This document shows, in pieces, positions 11,294 through 24,200 of a stretch of 64,000 nucleotides of DNA (within the stretch, counting starts at the first letter, position 1; each line of letters opens with the position of its first letter). Source of the DNA: Anaeramoeba flamelloides (Eukaryota; Metamonada; Anaeramoebidae); the NCBI GenBank assembly GCA_027625915.1, contig JANTQA010000023.1, positions 8,184,001 to 8,248,000 on the forward strand, in the 5' to 3' direction. The translations under genes and the position numbers were made by a program. The notes below the pieces were generated by a model that was not told where the DNA came from, made no database searches, and saw only the letters and a program-made list of their open reading frames with translations.

Positions 11294-12990
11294 ATGACTT
11301 TTGAAGGAGGAAATTCACAATTTCTAAATCCTAATTACTTGGGAACAACATCACTTTTAGAATCAAGGAGAAGGCTTAGTTGCCCTTCTCCAAAAAGAAA
11401 AAAATCACCCAAGATTCAAAATTACCAAACAACACCAATCCTTTCACCAATGACCGAAAATAGAGGTAATTAAATTCACCAAACAAAAACAAAAACAAAA
11501 GCAAAAACAAACACAAACAAGCAAACAACAATTGTTAATTGCTTGTTTTCTTTTCCGACTCAAAACAGGACCTAACCATTTCCAAAATTTAAACCAATTA
11601 TTAATTGTAACAAAAACAAAAACAATAACAATAAAAATAAAAACAAAATAAACATAAAGTCCTAACTATTAATAATTATAAAATTAAAGATGTTATTGGA
11701 AGAGGTTCGTTTGGTACTGTTTATAAAGCAAGGTCCATCAAAACTGGAAAACTTCTTGCGATCAAAAAAACAAACCAAGAATATTATTCCCTTGGTGATC
11801 GAAGAAGAAAAATCAATAAAATCAAAAAAATCTATAAATTACTATACCAAGGAAACGAAATATCTTCGGACTACATTGCAGAAATACAAGAGTCCTGGGA
11901 AGAAAATGGATGTGTGTTCACTGTTATGGAATTTTGTGATGGGGGTGATCTTGAATCGTTTATTAATAACCATCATCTTCTCAATAAACTATCCAAAGAA
12001 AAGAAAATTGGGTATGAAAATGAAAATGAAAATGAAAACGAAAATGAAAACGAGATCCAAATACAATTCGACGAAGAATTTGACCAAGACGAAGAACAAA
12101 TACAATTAGAGGAGCAAGAGGAATTGGAACTAGAACAGGAACAGGAACTAGAAGAAGAACAAGAACTAAAACCAATTCCTGAAAGGGTCATTTGGGGTTT
12201 AATTAGCGATATTGCTGTTGGTCTTCAAAGCATTCACGGCAATGGCTTTATTCATTTAGACATTAAACCAGAGAATATCTTAATTCACAAAAAAAGATGC
12301 AAAATTGGCGATTTGGGATTGATCATTGAAATCGGGAAGCGTATTTCCTCTGAAGGCGATTCCAGATACATGGCACCAGAGTTGATGAATTTATTGGCCC
12401 TTGAAGAACCCGAAGCACAAACGGAACTGGACGTGTTTAGCTTTGGCGCAACCATATATGAGGCCTCTTCGGGGTATAAAATGCCCAAAAACGATGAAAA
12501 CTGGCAGTCCTTTCGTCAGATTGATGAAAATACAGATCTGCCTTACAAATTTGAAAGAACTGAAAAACTGAAAAAATTGATTCAAAGCATGATGTACTTT
12601 GATCCAGAATCTCGGCCCACAATTAAAGAAATTTTACAGCATGAAAAGGTCATTCAGCACTCTCGAAAGAAACCATTGTTTACAAATAAAAAAAATATTA
12701 GATACAAACCAAAATCTAAATATTTTAATAGTGTTTCGAAAACGAGAGAAAGACCAATAAAAATCATCTTGAACAGCGAATTTGAAGACAACAAAACTAG
12801 CTTTTCAGATCCATTGAAAATTCAATTAAAATATGAAAAGCCAGAGAAATTTGGTTCGCTGACGAGTATCAAAAAAAAATTATTTGCAAATAATTTACTA
12901 AATTCTCAAAATGGTAACATGTTTGAAGAAGAGATGGGAGAAAGCGATGATGACGATAACTTTTTTGAGAATTTTTCAGAAATGAATTAA
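11294..12990 (+). CDS. Wee1/Myt1-family protein kinase (two exons, 500 aa)
   Basis: Predicted cell-cycle inhibitory kinase that phosphorylates the glycine-loop Tyr/Thr of a cyclin-dependent kinase. I join exon 1 (11294-11465, phase 1) to exon 2 (11660-12990) across a GTAATT...AAAG intron. This removes an in-frame stop and leaves one open frame. Visible landmarks are the G-loop IGRGSFGTVYKA (about residue 70), Lys93 in AIKK, HLDIKPEN with Asp258, DLG instead of DFG (Asp275), and the family signature EGDSRYMAPE (about 289). PKNDENW downstream also fits Wee1. An acidic low-complexity insert (NENENEN, then many E/Q, about residues 177-230) lies between alpha-D and alpha-E. The N terminus is short and has Ser/Thr-Pro sites (SPK, TPI, LSP), plausible CDK targets. 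The C-terminal tail is Lys-rich, then acidic. Confidence 0.85.
11466..11659 (+). other. Kinase intron, A/C-rich
   Basis: A GT-AG intron of 194 bp composed largely of CAAACAAAAAC-type words on the sense strand. The intron and the boundary codons agree in phase (1/1). An alternative cryptic exon around 11570-11625 was considered, but its phase does not match exon 2. Confidence 0.65.
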
Positions 12991-14424
12991 ATAAAAAAAA
13001 AAATAATAAAATTAAATAAACCAATGTTTTTTTTTTTTTTTAATCTTTCTTTTACTTTAAATTTTTACATTTTCTCAACCTTTCTTCTTCTTATTTTGCC
13101 AATTGTTATTTGATTTCTTTATTTTTATTTGTGTTTTTTATTTATTTTCATTTGACATAAATAATAAACGGAAAATTAATTCGGAAGGAATAAAAAAATT
13201 TTAATTTATTTTACTTTTATTTATTTCCGTAATGACTATTTGGATTTTGGTTATTATTCTTATTATTTTTTTTTTTTTTTTGTAAATGTTTACAAAATAT
13301 CAAAAAGAAAAAAGGATCACAAAAAAATAATATGTAATTTGAAGAAAAAAAAACAATATCTTTTTGAAATTTTAAATTATTAATATTAATAGTTTGATGA
13401 AACATTGATGAATTTTAAAAACAATCTAAAAATAAACTTTTTTTCAAAGAAAAGTGGTACATGAAATTTTCAAGAATTATTCATAATTAAATCAATTTAA
13501 TTGTAGTTTCATTCTAAAATATAAAAAACACTTTAAAACATACAAAAACACTCAACTTTATATTTAAAACTCATCAAAACAAAACATTAAAAATTAAAAT
13601 TTAATATTTTAAAAAATTGTTGTACGTTTTTATTTGAAATGAGAAATCTCGTTTTGAAAAATTGTAAAGAAAAAAAATTATATAATCGTTAACAACATTG
13701 GGATAAGGTGAATTGGGAAAAGGCCCTTTAAAACTTTATTGATAACTCTTTACATGTCAAACTTTTATTCTTTAAAGTCTCACTTTTCAGGTAAAGCTTC
13801 AATTCATCTCAGTATTTTGATAGGGGTTTTTTTTTTTTTTTTTTCTTTATTTTCTCTTTTCTTTGTTCCATGCATCAATCCAATAATGGTTTTTCTTAAT
13901 TCCTACAGCTAGCTCATTTGAAATCAAACTTATACTGTTTCCATTTTTATACTGGGTGATTATACCAAATTGTTTTATACTTTTCTTGTTTTATTCATTT
14001 TCCAACTGTTCAATATCTAAAAATAAAAAAACAAAAAATGAAAAAAATGAATAATTTAAATGAAAATCACCAATAAGTAATTATCTTATTAACAATCAAA
14101 TTCAATGGTATTGATGATTTGACATGCGTCCTTTTGTTTCAAAAAGAGTTTATATTTATCAACTGTTCGAAACTTAGAAAGTGATTTATGATAAATTGAA
14201 ATTTAATTTTGTATTATGTTCATTGCTTTATACTTATAAATTTAATAAAATGATGTAAAACAATTTTATGTCTAAAATTCCAAAATTTCAATATTGAAAA
14301 GCGAATTATGAGCAAAGAAGAATAACAAAAATGATTAGGTTTTAATATAATAAGTACATTTTACAAATTTTTAGTACCCCCGTTTATTCGAAACTAAATC
14401 ATTTAAAAAATTTTGTTTAATAAA
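12991..14424. other. Intergenic, no gene seen
   Basis: Kinase 3' flank with long T tracts. No protein-like frame or RNA gene was found. Confidence 0.5.
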
Positions 14425-15012
14425 TATAAGGTATTTCCAAAAAAGTGGGGCATTTTTTTTTACATTTCATAAAAAATAATCTTTTTTAGTGATGGTAATC
14501 ATTAATCAACTATACCAAATTAAGTTTGATATTTATACTGATTGAATCAACCAATTATGTATTTAATTCAAAGCATGTTAGTTGAAATATTCCCAAAAAA
14601 TGAAAAAAAAAATAGCACTTTTTTTGGTGAAAGCAAAGTACGACCAATTTCAATAAAAAACCGGAAATGTGGAAAGAGAACAAATTATTTTTTATACACG
14701 AAAATGCATTTATATGTTTTTAATTATATTGTATATTTTGTTGAGATTATACAAGTTATGAAAATATTTTTTTCGACAAAAAAAAAATAATTAACACCAA
14801 TTTTCACCATAAAAAAAATCCGATAAAATCGAGATCATAAATTTTAATAAATTTTATTTCTGCAATACAATACTAAGAAACAAATTGAATTATTATCAAG
14901 AATTTATCAATGGTGGTTAATGATTTTATATTTTTAAATCCTTTTTTGAAGAATGGGTTACATAAATATATTTTAAAATAAATTTGCCCCACATTCTTGG
15001 AAATAGCTTATA
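14425..15012. mobile_element. TIR element with GTGGGGCA ends (588 bp)
   Basis: The left end TATTTCCAAAAAAGTGGGGC is mirrored at the right by TGCCCCACATTCTTGGAAAT. The outer bases TATAAG and CTTATA are also inverted, and TA flanks are likely. The 82-codon frame inside (14542-14790) does not resemble a transposase. Related ends recur between 39.97 and 42.4 kb. Confidence 0.65.
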
Positions 15013-15126
15013 TTTTAATATATAATCATGTAGAATATTAACAAATATAATATTATTTAACAATTAAAAACTCAAAATCAAGATAAATAAAATAAATTAA
15101 TCAAGAAAAAAAATCATATAAAAATA

Positions 15127-15177
15127 ATATATATATATGTATATATATCTTATATATATATATATATATATATATAT
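15127..15177. repeat. (TA)n microsatellite
   Basis: A TA run of about 50 bases with a few interruptions. Confidence 0.85.
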
Positions 15178-15404
15178 TGATCTTATCCATAAAAGTTAAT
15201 ATATTTTCTTCTTCTTTACTTGAATTTTTTTTTAATTCTGAATTTTAAAAAAATAATAAAATATTTCAGAAATAAATTACTTTGATATTTCTAATGAATT
15301 TTCCAATATAAATATCTATTTCAATTTTGATTTATTTGTCTAATTTAGATTTAGTTAAAAAAAATGGGAAATGTTTCCAATACCTCTTTAGAAAAATTGA
15401 TTTA

Positions 15405-15599
15405 CAGTCATTTCACTTTTAAGGTACAAACTTTCAACGAAATTTAAGGCACAATAAAAATCTCAAATTAAGGCACAAAATTTAGAATTTTTTTTTACAA
15501 TTTATTTTTCCTAGAATTTGAATTTTGTGCTTTAATTTGAGATTTTTATTGTGCCTTAAATTTCATTGAAAGTTTGTACCTTAAAAGTGAAACTGACTG
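15405..15599. mobile_element. Palindromic MITE, family M, copy 1 (195 bp)
   Basis: Starts CAGTCA after TA and ends TGACTG before TA, consistent with a TA target duplication as in Tc1/mariner. The two halves are near-perfect inverted copies carrying ACAAACTTTCAACGAAATTT and AAGGCACAATAAAAATCTC, so the whole element can fold into one hairpin. There is no coding capacity. Confidence 0.9.
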
Positions 15600-16179
15600 T
15601 ATTATATTTATTTATTTGCTTATAAAATTTTATATTTCCAATCAATTGACAAAAACCAAAATAATTAATCTTCTTGCTTTAAAATTTTCATCATCTTTTG
15701 TTTTTTTATTGAGTTTAACTCTTTGAAACTCTTTTTTAAGTTTGATTCTAATAATTCAACCCTTTTCATTTTAACGTTGAAGTGTGTAACCAATTTTTGA
15801 CTTGTTATTTTAAAGTTAATAATAACAGTATTTCAATATTTTATAACAGTAGATCTAACCATACTGTGGAAAATTCAAAGATATAAAAATCAATTTTTTA
15901 TTAAAAATTTTACACACTATGAAAAATAGTAAATAGTTAAATATAGATATCATAAACAAGATAAATTATAATAAAATTAAGAAAAAAATATTTTATCTAT
16001 TTTTTGTTTCTTTACATTAATAGACAAATTTGGATAATAATTACATCAATTGAATGTTTTTGATTTCCAAATTTATAATAAGCACAGTTTTTTACAATTT
16101 AAAGTAGTTTTGACAAAATATTTTCAAGTTTCAGTAATTTCTTCTCATTTGAACATCAGTTTTCAATTTTCTATAACCC

Positions 16180-16219
<40 letters not shown>

Positions 16220-17192
16220 TTTACTATGATCTTATCGAATTGAAATTTCTATCTTATGATATATATTGTATTTTCTATTCATATAAGATAATTTTATAAT
16301 AGTTAATTGAACTGAATGTATTATAATTTTTTATGGCAGGGCGGGTTGGCAGATAAAATTTATTAAAATATTCTCTCAAAATAAAACTTTATAAAAAAAT
16401 TTAAAAACCAAAATACATATGAAAAGTCTATTTAATATATTTTTATTTAGAAATATTCTTTTTAAAAAATATGAAATAAATATTGTTGTTTGAATGAGGT
16501 TGAAAAAATTATTCAATATATTTTTCTTGATGGATAGTATTTTAATATTTATCAAAAAGAAAAATATATTGGATAATTTTAAATCCTGAATCAGATAGAG
16601 CAAGTTATTATAAGTTTGGAATTAAATTCCTATTAAATTTAACAAAAAAAAATATAAAATTTGAAAATTAAAAATAAAAATTCTTTTTATTAATTTTTAT
16701 ATTTACTTTTTATTATCAAGAAGGATTACAAATTTTGAATCAATAGATTCAAAATCTACGAACTAAAATAATAAATTGAAAGTTTCAATATTAAAACACA
16801 TTTACAAAGTTATATATTGTTTCACCCTCTGGGCATCCTAAACCAATTTGGTGGCCAACATAAAAACATCTTTAGAATCTTATTTTTGAAAAAAAAACAA
16901 ATTAATAACCAATTATTAAAAATCAAGAAAAAACCCCCATTTTTAAAAAATTCCTTTATCCAATCCATTTTTGAAAAATAGGAACTTTTTCAATCCATCA
17001 AAATGATTATCAAAAATAACAATTCCCTTATTATTCTAAATTATTAGAGTATAGACGAACAAAGATCTTTGATCAAGAAATAATCAATATAATTATGTCT
17101 GAAAAAATGATTATTTTGTCATTTTTTCTTGATTTAATTCCGAAAAATACAATAAAGCAAGCTATTTTAGTGAATTCGAAAAAAAAAATATG
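15600..17192. other. Intergenic with a 37-base poly-A tract
   Basis: No gene seen. The A37 run is at 16181-16217. The open frame at 16376-16603 (minus) is A+T-driven and has no family resemblance. Confidence 0.5.
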
Positions 17193-17248
17193 CTGATTAT
17201 AATTCTCTCGGGGTGATATTAAAAAATCACCATCAAGAATTATAATCA
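17193..17248. repeat. Isolated strong hairpin
   Basis: CTGATTATAATTCT at 17193 pairs with AGAATTATAATCAG at the right edge, and GGTGAT pairs with ATCACC next to a short loop. It lies about 1 kb past the 3' end of the ankyrin gene. Its function is unknown. Confidence 0.6.
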
Positions 17249-18247
17249 GTTTATTTTTGAGAAAAGAACACAATTATAAGAGTTATTATTTGAAACTGGC
17301 GAGTTAATAACCATGATTAAACTAAAATTAAAAACAATATAAAAAACACAAAATATATTTCCGATTTTACATAGAAAATAAATAACAAATATTGTAAAAA
17401 ATTCGACCAATTTTTTTTAATAGTTTTGAAAAATTTTCTATAATACAGAATTTCCCAAAATTATCTTTAAATTACCAAACCCAACAATATTAATCAATTT
17501 GATCTCGAAATTTTGTACTCATATTTTTTATTATTATTGTTTGTTAAAAACATTCAAATTGGACGAGTCAGATGATTAAAAGTCTTTTTTAATTTTCACT
17601 TTTTTCGAAAATTAGTATTAGCTGTTATACTTGATCTACATAAAATTTACTAATTTGATTTATTCCACAACCTTTCTAATTTTGATAATTAGAAACTCTC
17701 ACCATCATCCTAAAAAGTTATTTTGAATAAAAAAAAAATAACGTTCACATTTTGAAAATATCCAAAATTGAAAGACTAAGCAAGCAAAAAGAAGTTGATC
17801 TTGAGTATAAACTAATTATTTCATCTTTGTAGATATGTTATTTTTTTGTCATTTTTTTAGCCTAGCCCAGAATAAAATGATAACTTTTTTATCTGATATC
17901 TTGGTAATAATAGTGAAAAATTAAGTTTTTGAGATCTTAACAATTTCCAATCAAAAGTAAATCCAATTTATATAAATAATTTAATCTAATTAATGTTTTC
18001 CAATACAATAAAACAAAAAATAAAATAATAAAAAAAGAAAAATAAAAATTCTTCGATTTCAAAAATAAAAAATTCTCGATTTAAAAAATTCAATATTCAA
18101 AATTTATAAAAAACCCAATTTTGTTTTTTTTTTTCTAATTAAACCTTTGTAGAGTGGTGATATTGAATAAAAAACCTGTTGATATAAAATATTATGAAAA
18201 AATATTATTTTATTGCGACATTAAATTTAATAATAAAAAAAAAAAAA
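17249..18247. other. Intergenic / 3' flank of the ankyrin gene
   Basis: Nothing recognised besides A+T-rich sequence. Confidence 0.5.
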
Positions 18248-21200
18248 TTAATTTTCAAAATATTTTTTTGGGTTAATTATTTGTAATAAATCACCATTAT
18301 AATTTTGTTTTAAAATCTTATAAGCTGTACCTTCTAAAGAGTTTATTGATAAATCAGCACCAATATCAATTAATTGTTTGATAATTTTTTCATTTATTTC
18401 ATTGAATGAGCATAGGATCATCAAAGGTGTTTTCCCATTTACCTTTGCATCCCAATTCAATTGGTCTGGATAGTTTGATAATAAATGTGATAAAACATTA
18501 TAATTTTTTTGAATGGAAGCGATATGTATAACAGAAAAGGAATTATGATTTGATTGTTCGAATAGCCGGGTTAAATCAATCCGATTTTTTAAAAAATCAA
18601 TAAGCAAAAAAAAGATTATATTGTTTATTTCTAAATTATGATATAATAAACAAGCCTGAAACAAATTTAGATAATTTTTCGACAATGTAAACCAAATTTC
18701 ATTATCAACCTGTTTCTTGTTGATTAATTCTCTTTTTATGATTTCATTTAATAACAATTTCACAATTTCAATTTTGCCAAAGCATATAGAATAAAACAAT
18801 GGTGAGCAATTAAAGGCATCGTATTCAAAAATTTTTATTTTTTTATTTTGTAATAATTTTTCGACAATTTTAATTTCCCCATGTTGACAGGCCGAAGATA
18901 GCAAGGATCTTCCATATTTATCTGTAATATTATAATCCGTTAATGGGTATAATATTTCAAAGGCATTTAGCAACTCGGATGGTTCTTTGTGCCGGTCTTC
19001 AGGAATTTCAAAGCAATTTACTATGGGCTCTTCTGTAATGTTATATGATAATAAAGAATTGGTTGTATTCATTGAACAAAATGAAAATTGATTTGATGGT
19101 TTCATTAAATAATTATTTTTTAAATCATCTAAACTACCCATACTGCCTCCACTACTATTATTGTTGTTCATATTCTCTATGTTGTTATGATTTAAATAAA
19201 TGCGATGGTGGTTAATTTGTTTTTCATTATCGTTATTAAAAGGTATATCGCCATATTTACCAGAAATTAAACTATGGAGAGCAGTTTTACCTTCTTCATT
19301 GACTTGATTTGGATCTTTTCCAATTTTGATTAAAAATTTTATTATTTCCAATGAATTATTTTCGGCTGCAATAGATAATAAGGGAACACTTACTGTTTCT
19401 TTGAAATATATTTCATTTTCTTCTTCATTATCAATGAAAAAATCATTTCCATTCACCTTTTCTTCTTTATTCCCTTTTCCTTCTTTTTTTTCTATTAATA
19501 ATTTCCCATCATTTTCCACGATTTTTTTCTTATTTATATTTTGATCATCATCATCATCATGATAATTAAATAGTATTTTTAAAAATTTCAGATCATTATT
19601 TAATATTAAATATTGATAAATATTCAAATGCAATTTTCCAAAATAAATATTAATTAAATTTAAATGAAAATTTAAAATTAAATTAAATTTCTTTTTTTCA
19701 AAACACCTAGTTAGCAAATTTTCAATTATAGTATTATTTAAAATTTTAAAATCAAAATTTAATAATGTTAAATTTTTTAATATTTTAAAAAATAAATTTC
19801 TCATTTTCCAATAATTATTGGAAAGAAGTTCATTAAATATTTGATCAAATAAACCTAATAAAATCCAACTTTTCGTGATATTCTCAAAACAAAGATCCTT
19901 AATGTCGTAAATTTGGCCAGATAACAATAATAATATATAATCCGAGCATTTTATTTCAAAAAAAAAGGCAAGTAGATCGGAAGGGGATTTCGAAAAGTTT
20001 TTTGGTATTAATTGATTAATGTAATAAAATAAATTATTATCATACTTTCTACAGATTTTTTGGATATTTTGCTTGTTAGTAAAATTATAAATACTACTAT
20101 TATCAAAAGATTTCACAAAAATTTCTGATTCTAACAATTCTTGGAAATTAATCCAAAATAGATTTAGGCAAGAAACAATTGTTAAATTGTCAAATATAGT
20201 TTTCTTTGCTATAATCGATAGAAATAATTCATAAGTTTTGGAATCCTTTTTTTTAAGATTGCTAATATTACTACCGCCGCTACCATCATAATCACCGCCA
20301 CCAATACCCCCATAAAAAGAATTATATACATTAACTTGGTTATTGCAATTATTAACATTATTAGTATCGACATTGAATTGATTATTATTATTATTGTTTT
20401 GAAATATTTTCAAGATGGCAATTTCCAATGGTGTATAGCCCAAATTATTCCGATGATTAACACTTAGCCCGGTTTCAATTAAGGGGTAAATTTTGGATAA
20501 ATATTCATTTTCAGAATTAATAATAAAATGATGAATTAAATTGTTCCCATTTAAATCAATAAATACATTTAACTCTTGGCCAGAAATTAAAGAACCGAAA
20601 ACACCATTTAGGCATGATTTTAATATCGGGGTAAAGTTACGCACCGTTGAAAATAAGGTTAAACAATATTTGATCATTGAAATCCATTCAGTGACTTCAT
20701 TCGGGGACTGGGCAGATAAAATAAAAATTCTATTTGGTGTTTCAATGGAAAACAAATTTGATTTATTATATTTTTTTGTTGGTATTCGATATACAGATAA
20801 AATGGAATCTATTCTAATAGTTTTTATTCCAATTAATGATTGCTTCTTTGAAAAATAACTAATACTTTTATCTTGGAGTATGAAAAATCTCCGTTTCCAA
20901 TTTTTCACCTTTTCGCCTTGCTTATTCAGGTATCCAGATTTTCTAATCAGATATCGTTGATTAATTTTCGGTGCACTATTAATGGGCGAACCAATTCTTA
21001 AATTGACCACTCTCCAATTATTTTTCCAATATTCCAGATTTTGTGTTTGGGTTGATGTGTTGATAGTCGTGCCACTCCCATGGAAATCACCATGACTAGA
21101 TGTTAAAACATATCTATTGACATTATACATCTTTTGCTTTTTAATTAAGGTGATTTTTTTAAAATTAATTAAATTGAATTTTTTTTGCTTTTTAATTAAG

Positions 21201-24200
21201 ATTTGCTTTGCCTTTTCCCTTTCTAGCTGCCTTTTTTTACTCTTTTGCATTTTTTGAAATAGTTTCTTTTTCTGTTTAGTCGAGATATTATCTTCATTTT
21301 CCATCAATTCCTTTAAAATATCATTATAGCTATTATCATTTTTATCATTTTTCTGAAAATTATTCAAATCATTTTGATTTGAATTGTTCTGATTCTCATT
21401 ACTGCTTTCTCTTAACATTATTTTCTTTTCATTTTTTTTTATTATTTCAAATTCTTCCAATTTAAAATATTTTTTTTTTAAATTTTTTATTTCCTTATTA
21501 TATGAAAATTTTGAAAATATTTTGATTAAAAAATCAATCCCAAGACATCTTATCGGGTTAATTTTTATATTATTAAATTCATTTTCTTCATTATGATTAC
21601 TCTTCTGCTGTTTTAGATTTTTTCCTTCATTATAATTATATGTTTCTACATTGTATTCTTTATTTTCATTTTTATCATCATCATTATCATCGCCGCCACC
21701 GCCATTATCATCATCATCGTCATCGTCGTCGTCGTTATTGGTATGGACATGATAATAATAATCATTCCTATTTTGAGTTTTATTTTCTGAATTATTTAAG
21801 AAATATTGGTTTATATTAAAAACAAATTTTAAAACATAAATAGAAATTTGCACATCATTCTGTAAATGGAATATTGCAGAAATAATCAAATCAACAAGAA
21901 ATTGATTAAAATATTTTTTAATTATTTGATGGTTTTCAGTAAACAAGGTTAAAATTCTACAACAATTTTTTTGAATAATAATATTTTTCGGGAAAATTTC
22001 CATAGAATTCATTATTATTTTAATGATATAATATACATTGATTTGTAATTTACGGGGTGGTAATAATGGTAATAGTTTAAGGCCAACCTTTTGAACAACA
22101 AGATCGGTTTCATACCTTTTTAAATAAATAATAATGACCTCTAACAAATTAATTTTTTTTGATTGCAATGCATTTGTATTTGTTCCATTGCTAAACAAAG
22201 AATACAGCAATTTAAACCAAGCAATTATTAAGTTTTTATTGTTTCCTTGATATCTATTATAATGTTTGCAAAATAAATTAAACATTTGATTTAAATTAAT
22301 TTGCTCTAATATTTTTTTTTGAATTTTGTCAATTTCTTCATGATTATTACTACTATTTGTATTACTATTTTTTTTTTTGGTAATTTTATATGAATAATTA
22401 TCATTTATAATTCCTGAAATTGATGTTATAATTTTTGATAATAATTCAATTTTATTACTATCATAATTCTTTTCCTTGCTACTTTCTTTTTTTAATTTGG
22501 ATAATTTTGTGTTTTCCTGCTTATCTTTTTTTACAAATTTTTTTCCATTGATATTGTTATTAATATTAATATGATTATGTGTATTGGCCTTGGATTTATT
22601 ACTATCCTGCGTGTTGTTATTGTTTTTATTGAAATTAAAATTGTTGTCAATTAGTGAATTTGAATCATCATCAAGGATTTCACAAATATATGGAATCGCT
22701 TTATCTTTATATACCCGTTTCAAATGATCTAAATTAATAATTGATAAATTACGCAGTGCAATTACTGAAGAGGCAACTAAAGACAAATCTTGAGAAAAGG
22801 ATTTGATTGCAAAAATTGATGTTGTAATACCAAAGGATAATAATTTTTGGATCTGTAAAGGATTGCCAGTTAATGGGTTGATCGCAAGACTGGCAAACAC
22901 CCCGCATAATGCCTTTTGGATCGGAACCAACTCGTTTTTCGATCTTTCACTGGTCTTTTTCAAAATATCAATGCCGCCGATTTGGGTGACCTTGGCATAG
23001 ATTAACTGCCTTGTATTGGAAAAAATCGTAGAAAGGGTTGTTAAGGAGGCAACAATTATCCTTTCGTGATCACGAAATAAGGATAGGTTTCCAAACAGCC
23101 TTTCCAAGCCGCCGTTTTTAACTGCCGTCTCGACAATTTTTTTGCTATGGCAGCACCAATGTAGGATCCCACAGCACGATCTTTGAATAAAGCAATTTTC
23201 ATTATGCTGATCCATAATCTTTAACGTCAACTTGACCAGCTTGCTTATTAAAGTTTCGTGTGTGCTAATGGCGCCTAATTCAGAGAGCCTTCGAAAGATC
23301 CTACTTAAAGATCCTAACGTAATAAACATTAATTTAAAGCTATCAGCATTTTGACAATAGTTTTCCAAGCTGTTTCCAGAATCACTATTGGCAATTCCAT
23401 TTTGTTGGCTATTGACATTTTGCTGACTCTTGGTGCTCTGCTTACTAATGGTGTTTTGGTTCTCACTGTTCTGGTTTGCTGTTTTCTTTTTATGACTCTT
23501 AAAGAAATCATTGCTTTGAAAGCCGAAACGGTTTTTTTTATTAATCTCACTATTGGACGCAAACAATATTTTGAAACAAAATTGTGTGGCATCTAAGAGC
23601 TCATCGATCTTACTTTCTCCAATGGAAACTAAGCCGATGACATGGATAATGTCTTGAAAGATTCTGGCCTTCAATGGCCTTCTTTGTTTGTTTTGCTTGG
23701 GATCTGCATACACCATTAAGGCGCGAATTGCTCCTTCCTTTGCAGAGTGTTTTCGGTTTTCCTTTAAAAAGGTTTTACTCAAGTATTTCGATTTTTTCGT
23801 GACTTTTAATTGCCTTTCATTTTTGTTTTGACTCGAGGTGCACAAGCCTCTTAATAATAAGACACACAAATATTTTAATCTCTCACTTTGTTTTTTTGAT
23901 TTTGTTTTTGTTTTCGTTTTTGGTTTTGTTTTTGTTTGTATGTTTATTTTTGTTTGTGTGTTTATTTTTGTGCTCGTTGTTTGGTTATGAACAGTATCTG
24001 AACAAATCAATTGAACTAATACTGAAATACCTTGACATTGAACAAAAGTGTTTTGTACTTGTGGCCATTTTTGAAGAAGTTTCCTAATAATTGTTAATTC
24101 CAAAAGAATTATTGATTGTGAATGGCAATGGAAATTACGAACAAGTAGCTGGGTTAGATAAAAAATGATACTATGAACAATGTTTTTATTACTTGGTGGG

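Noticed and set aside
11570-11625. Extra kinase exon between the two chosen exons
   Set aside because: The piece after TCAAAACAG is open, but its end phase (0) does not fit the phase 1 entry of the catalytic exon, while direct joining does.
11690-12109. 139-codon plus-strand frame overlapping the kinase
   Set aside because: Out-of-frame shadow; the kinase frame carries all catalytic motifs and joins exon 1 in phase.
14542-14790. 82-codon frame inside the TIR element, possible transposase
   Set aside because: No DDE-type or helix-turn-helix features; the interior is too short for a transposase.
16181-16217. A37 tract as the tail of a processed retrocopy
   Set aside because: No gene-derived sequence precedes it and no target duplication is seen; poly-A/T tracts are common here.
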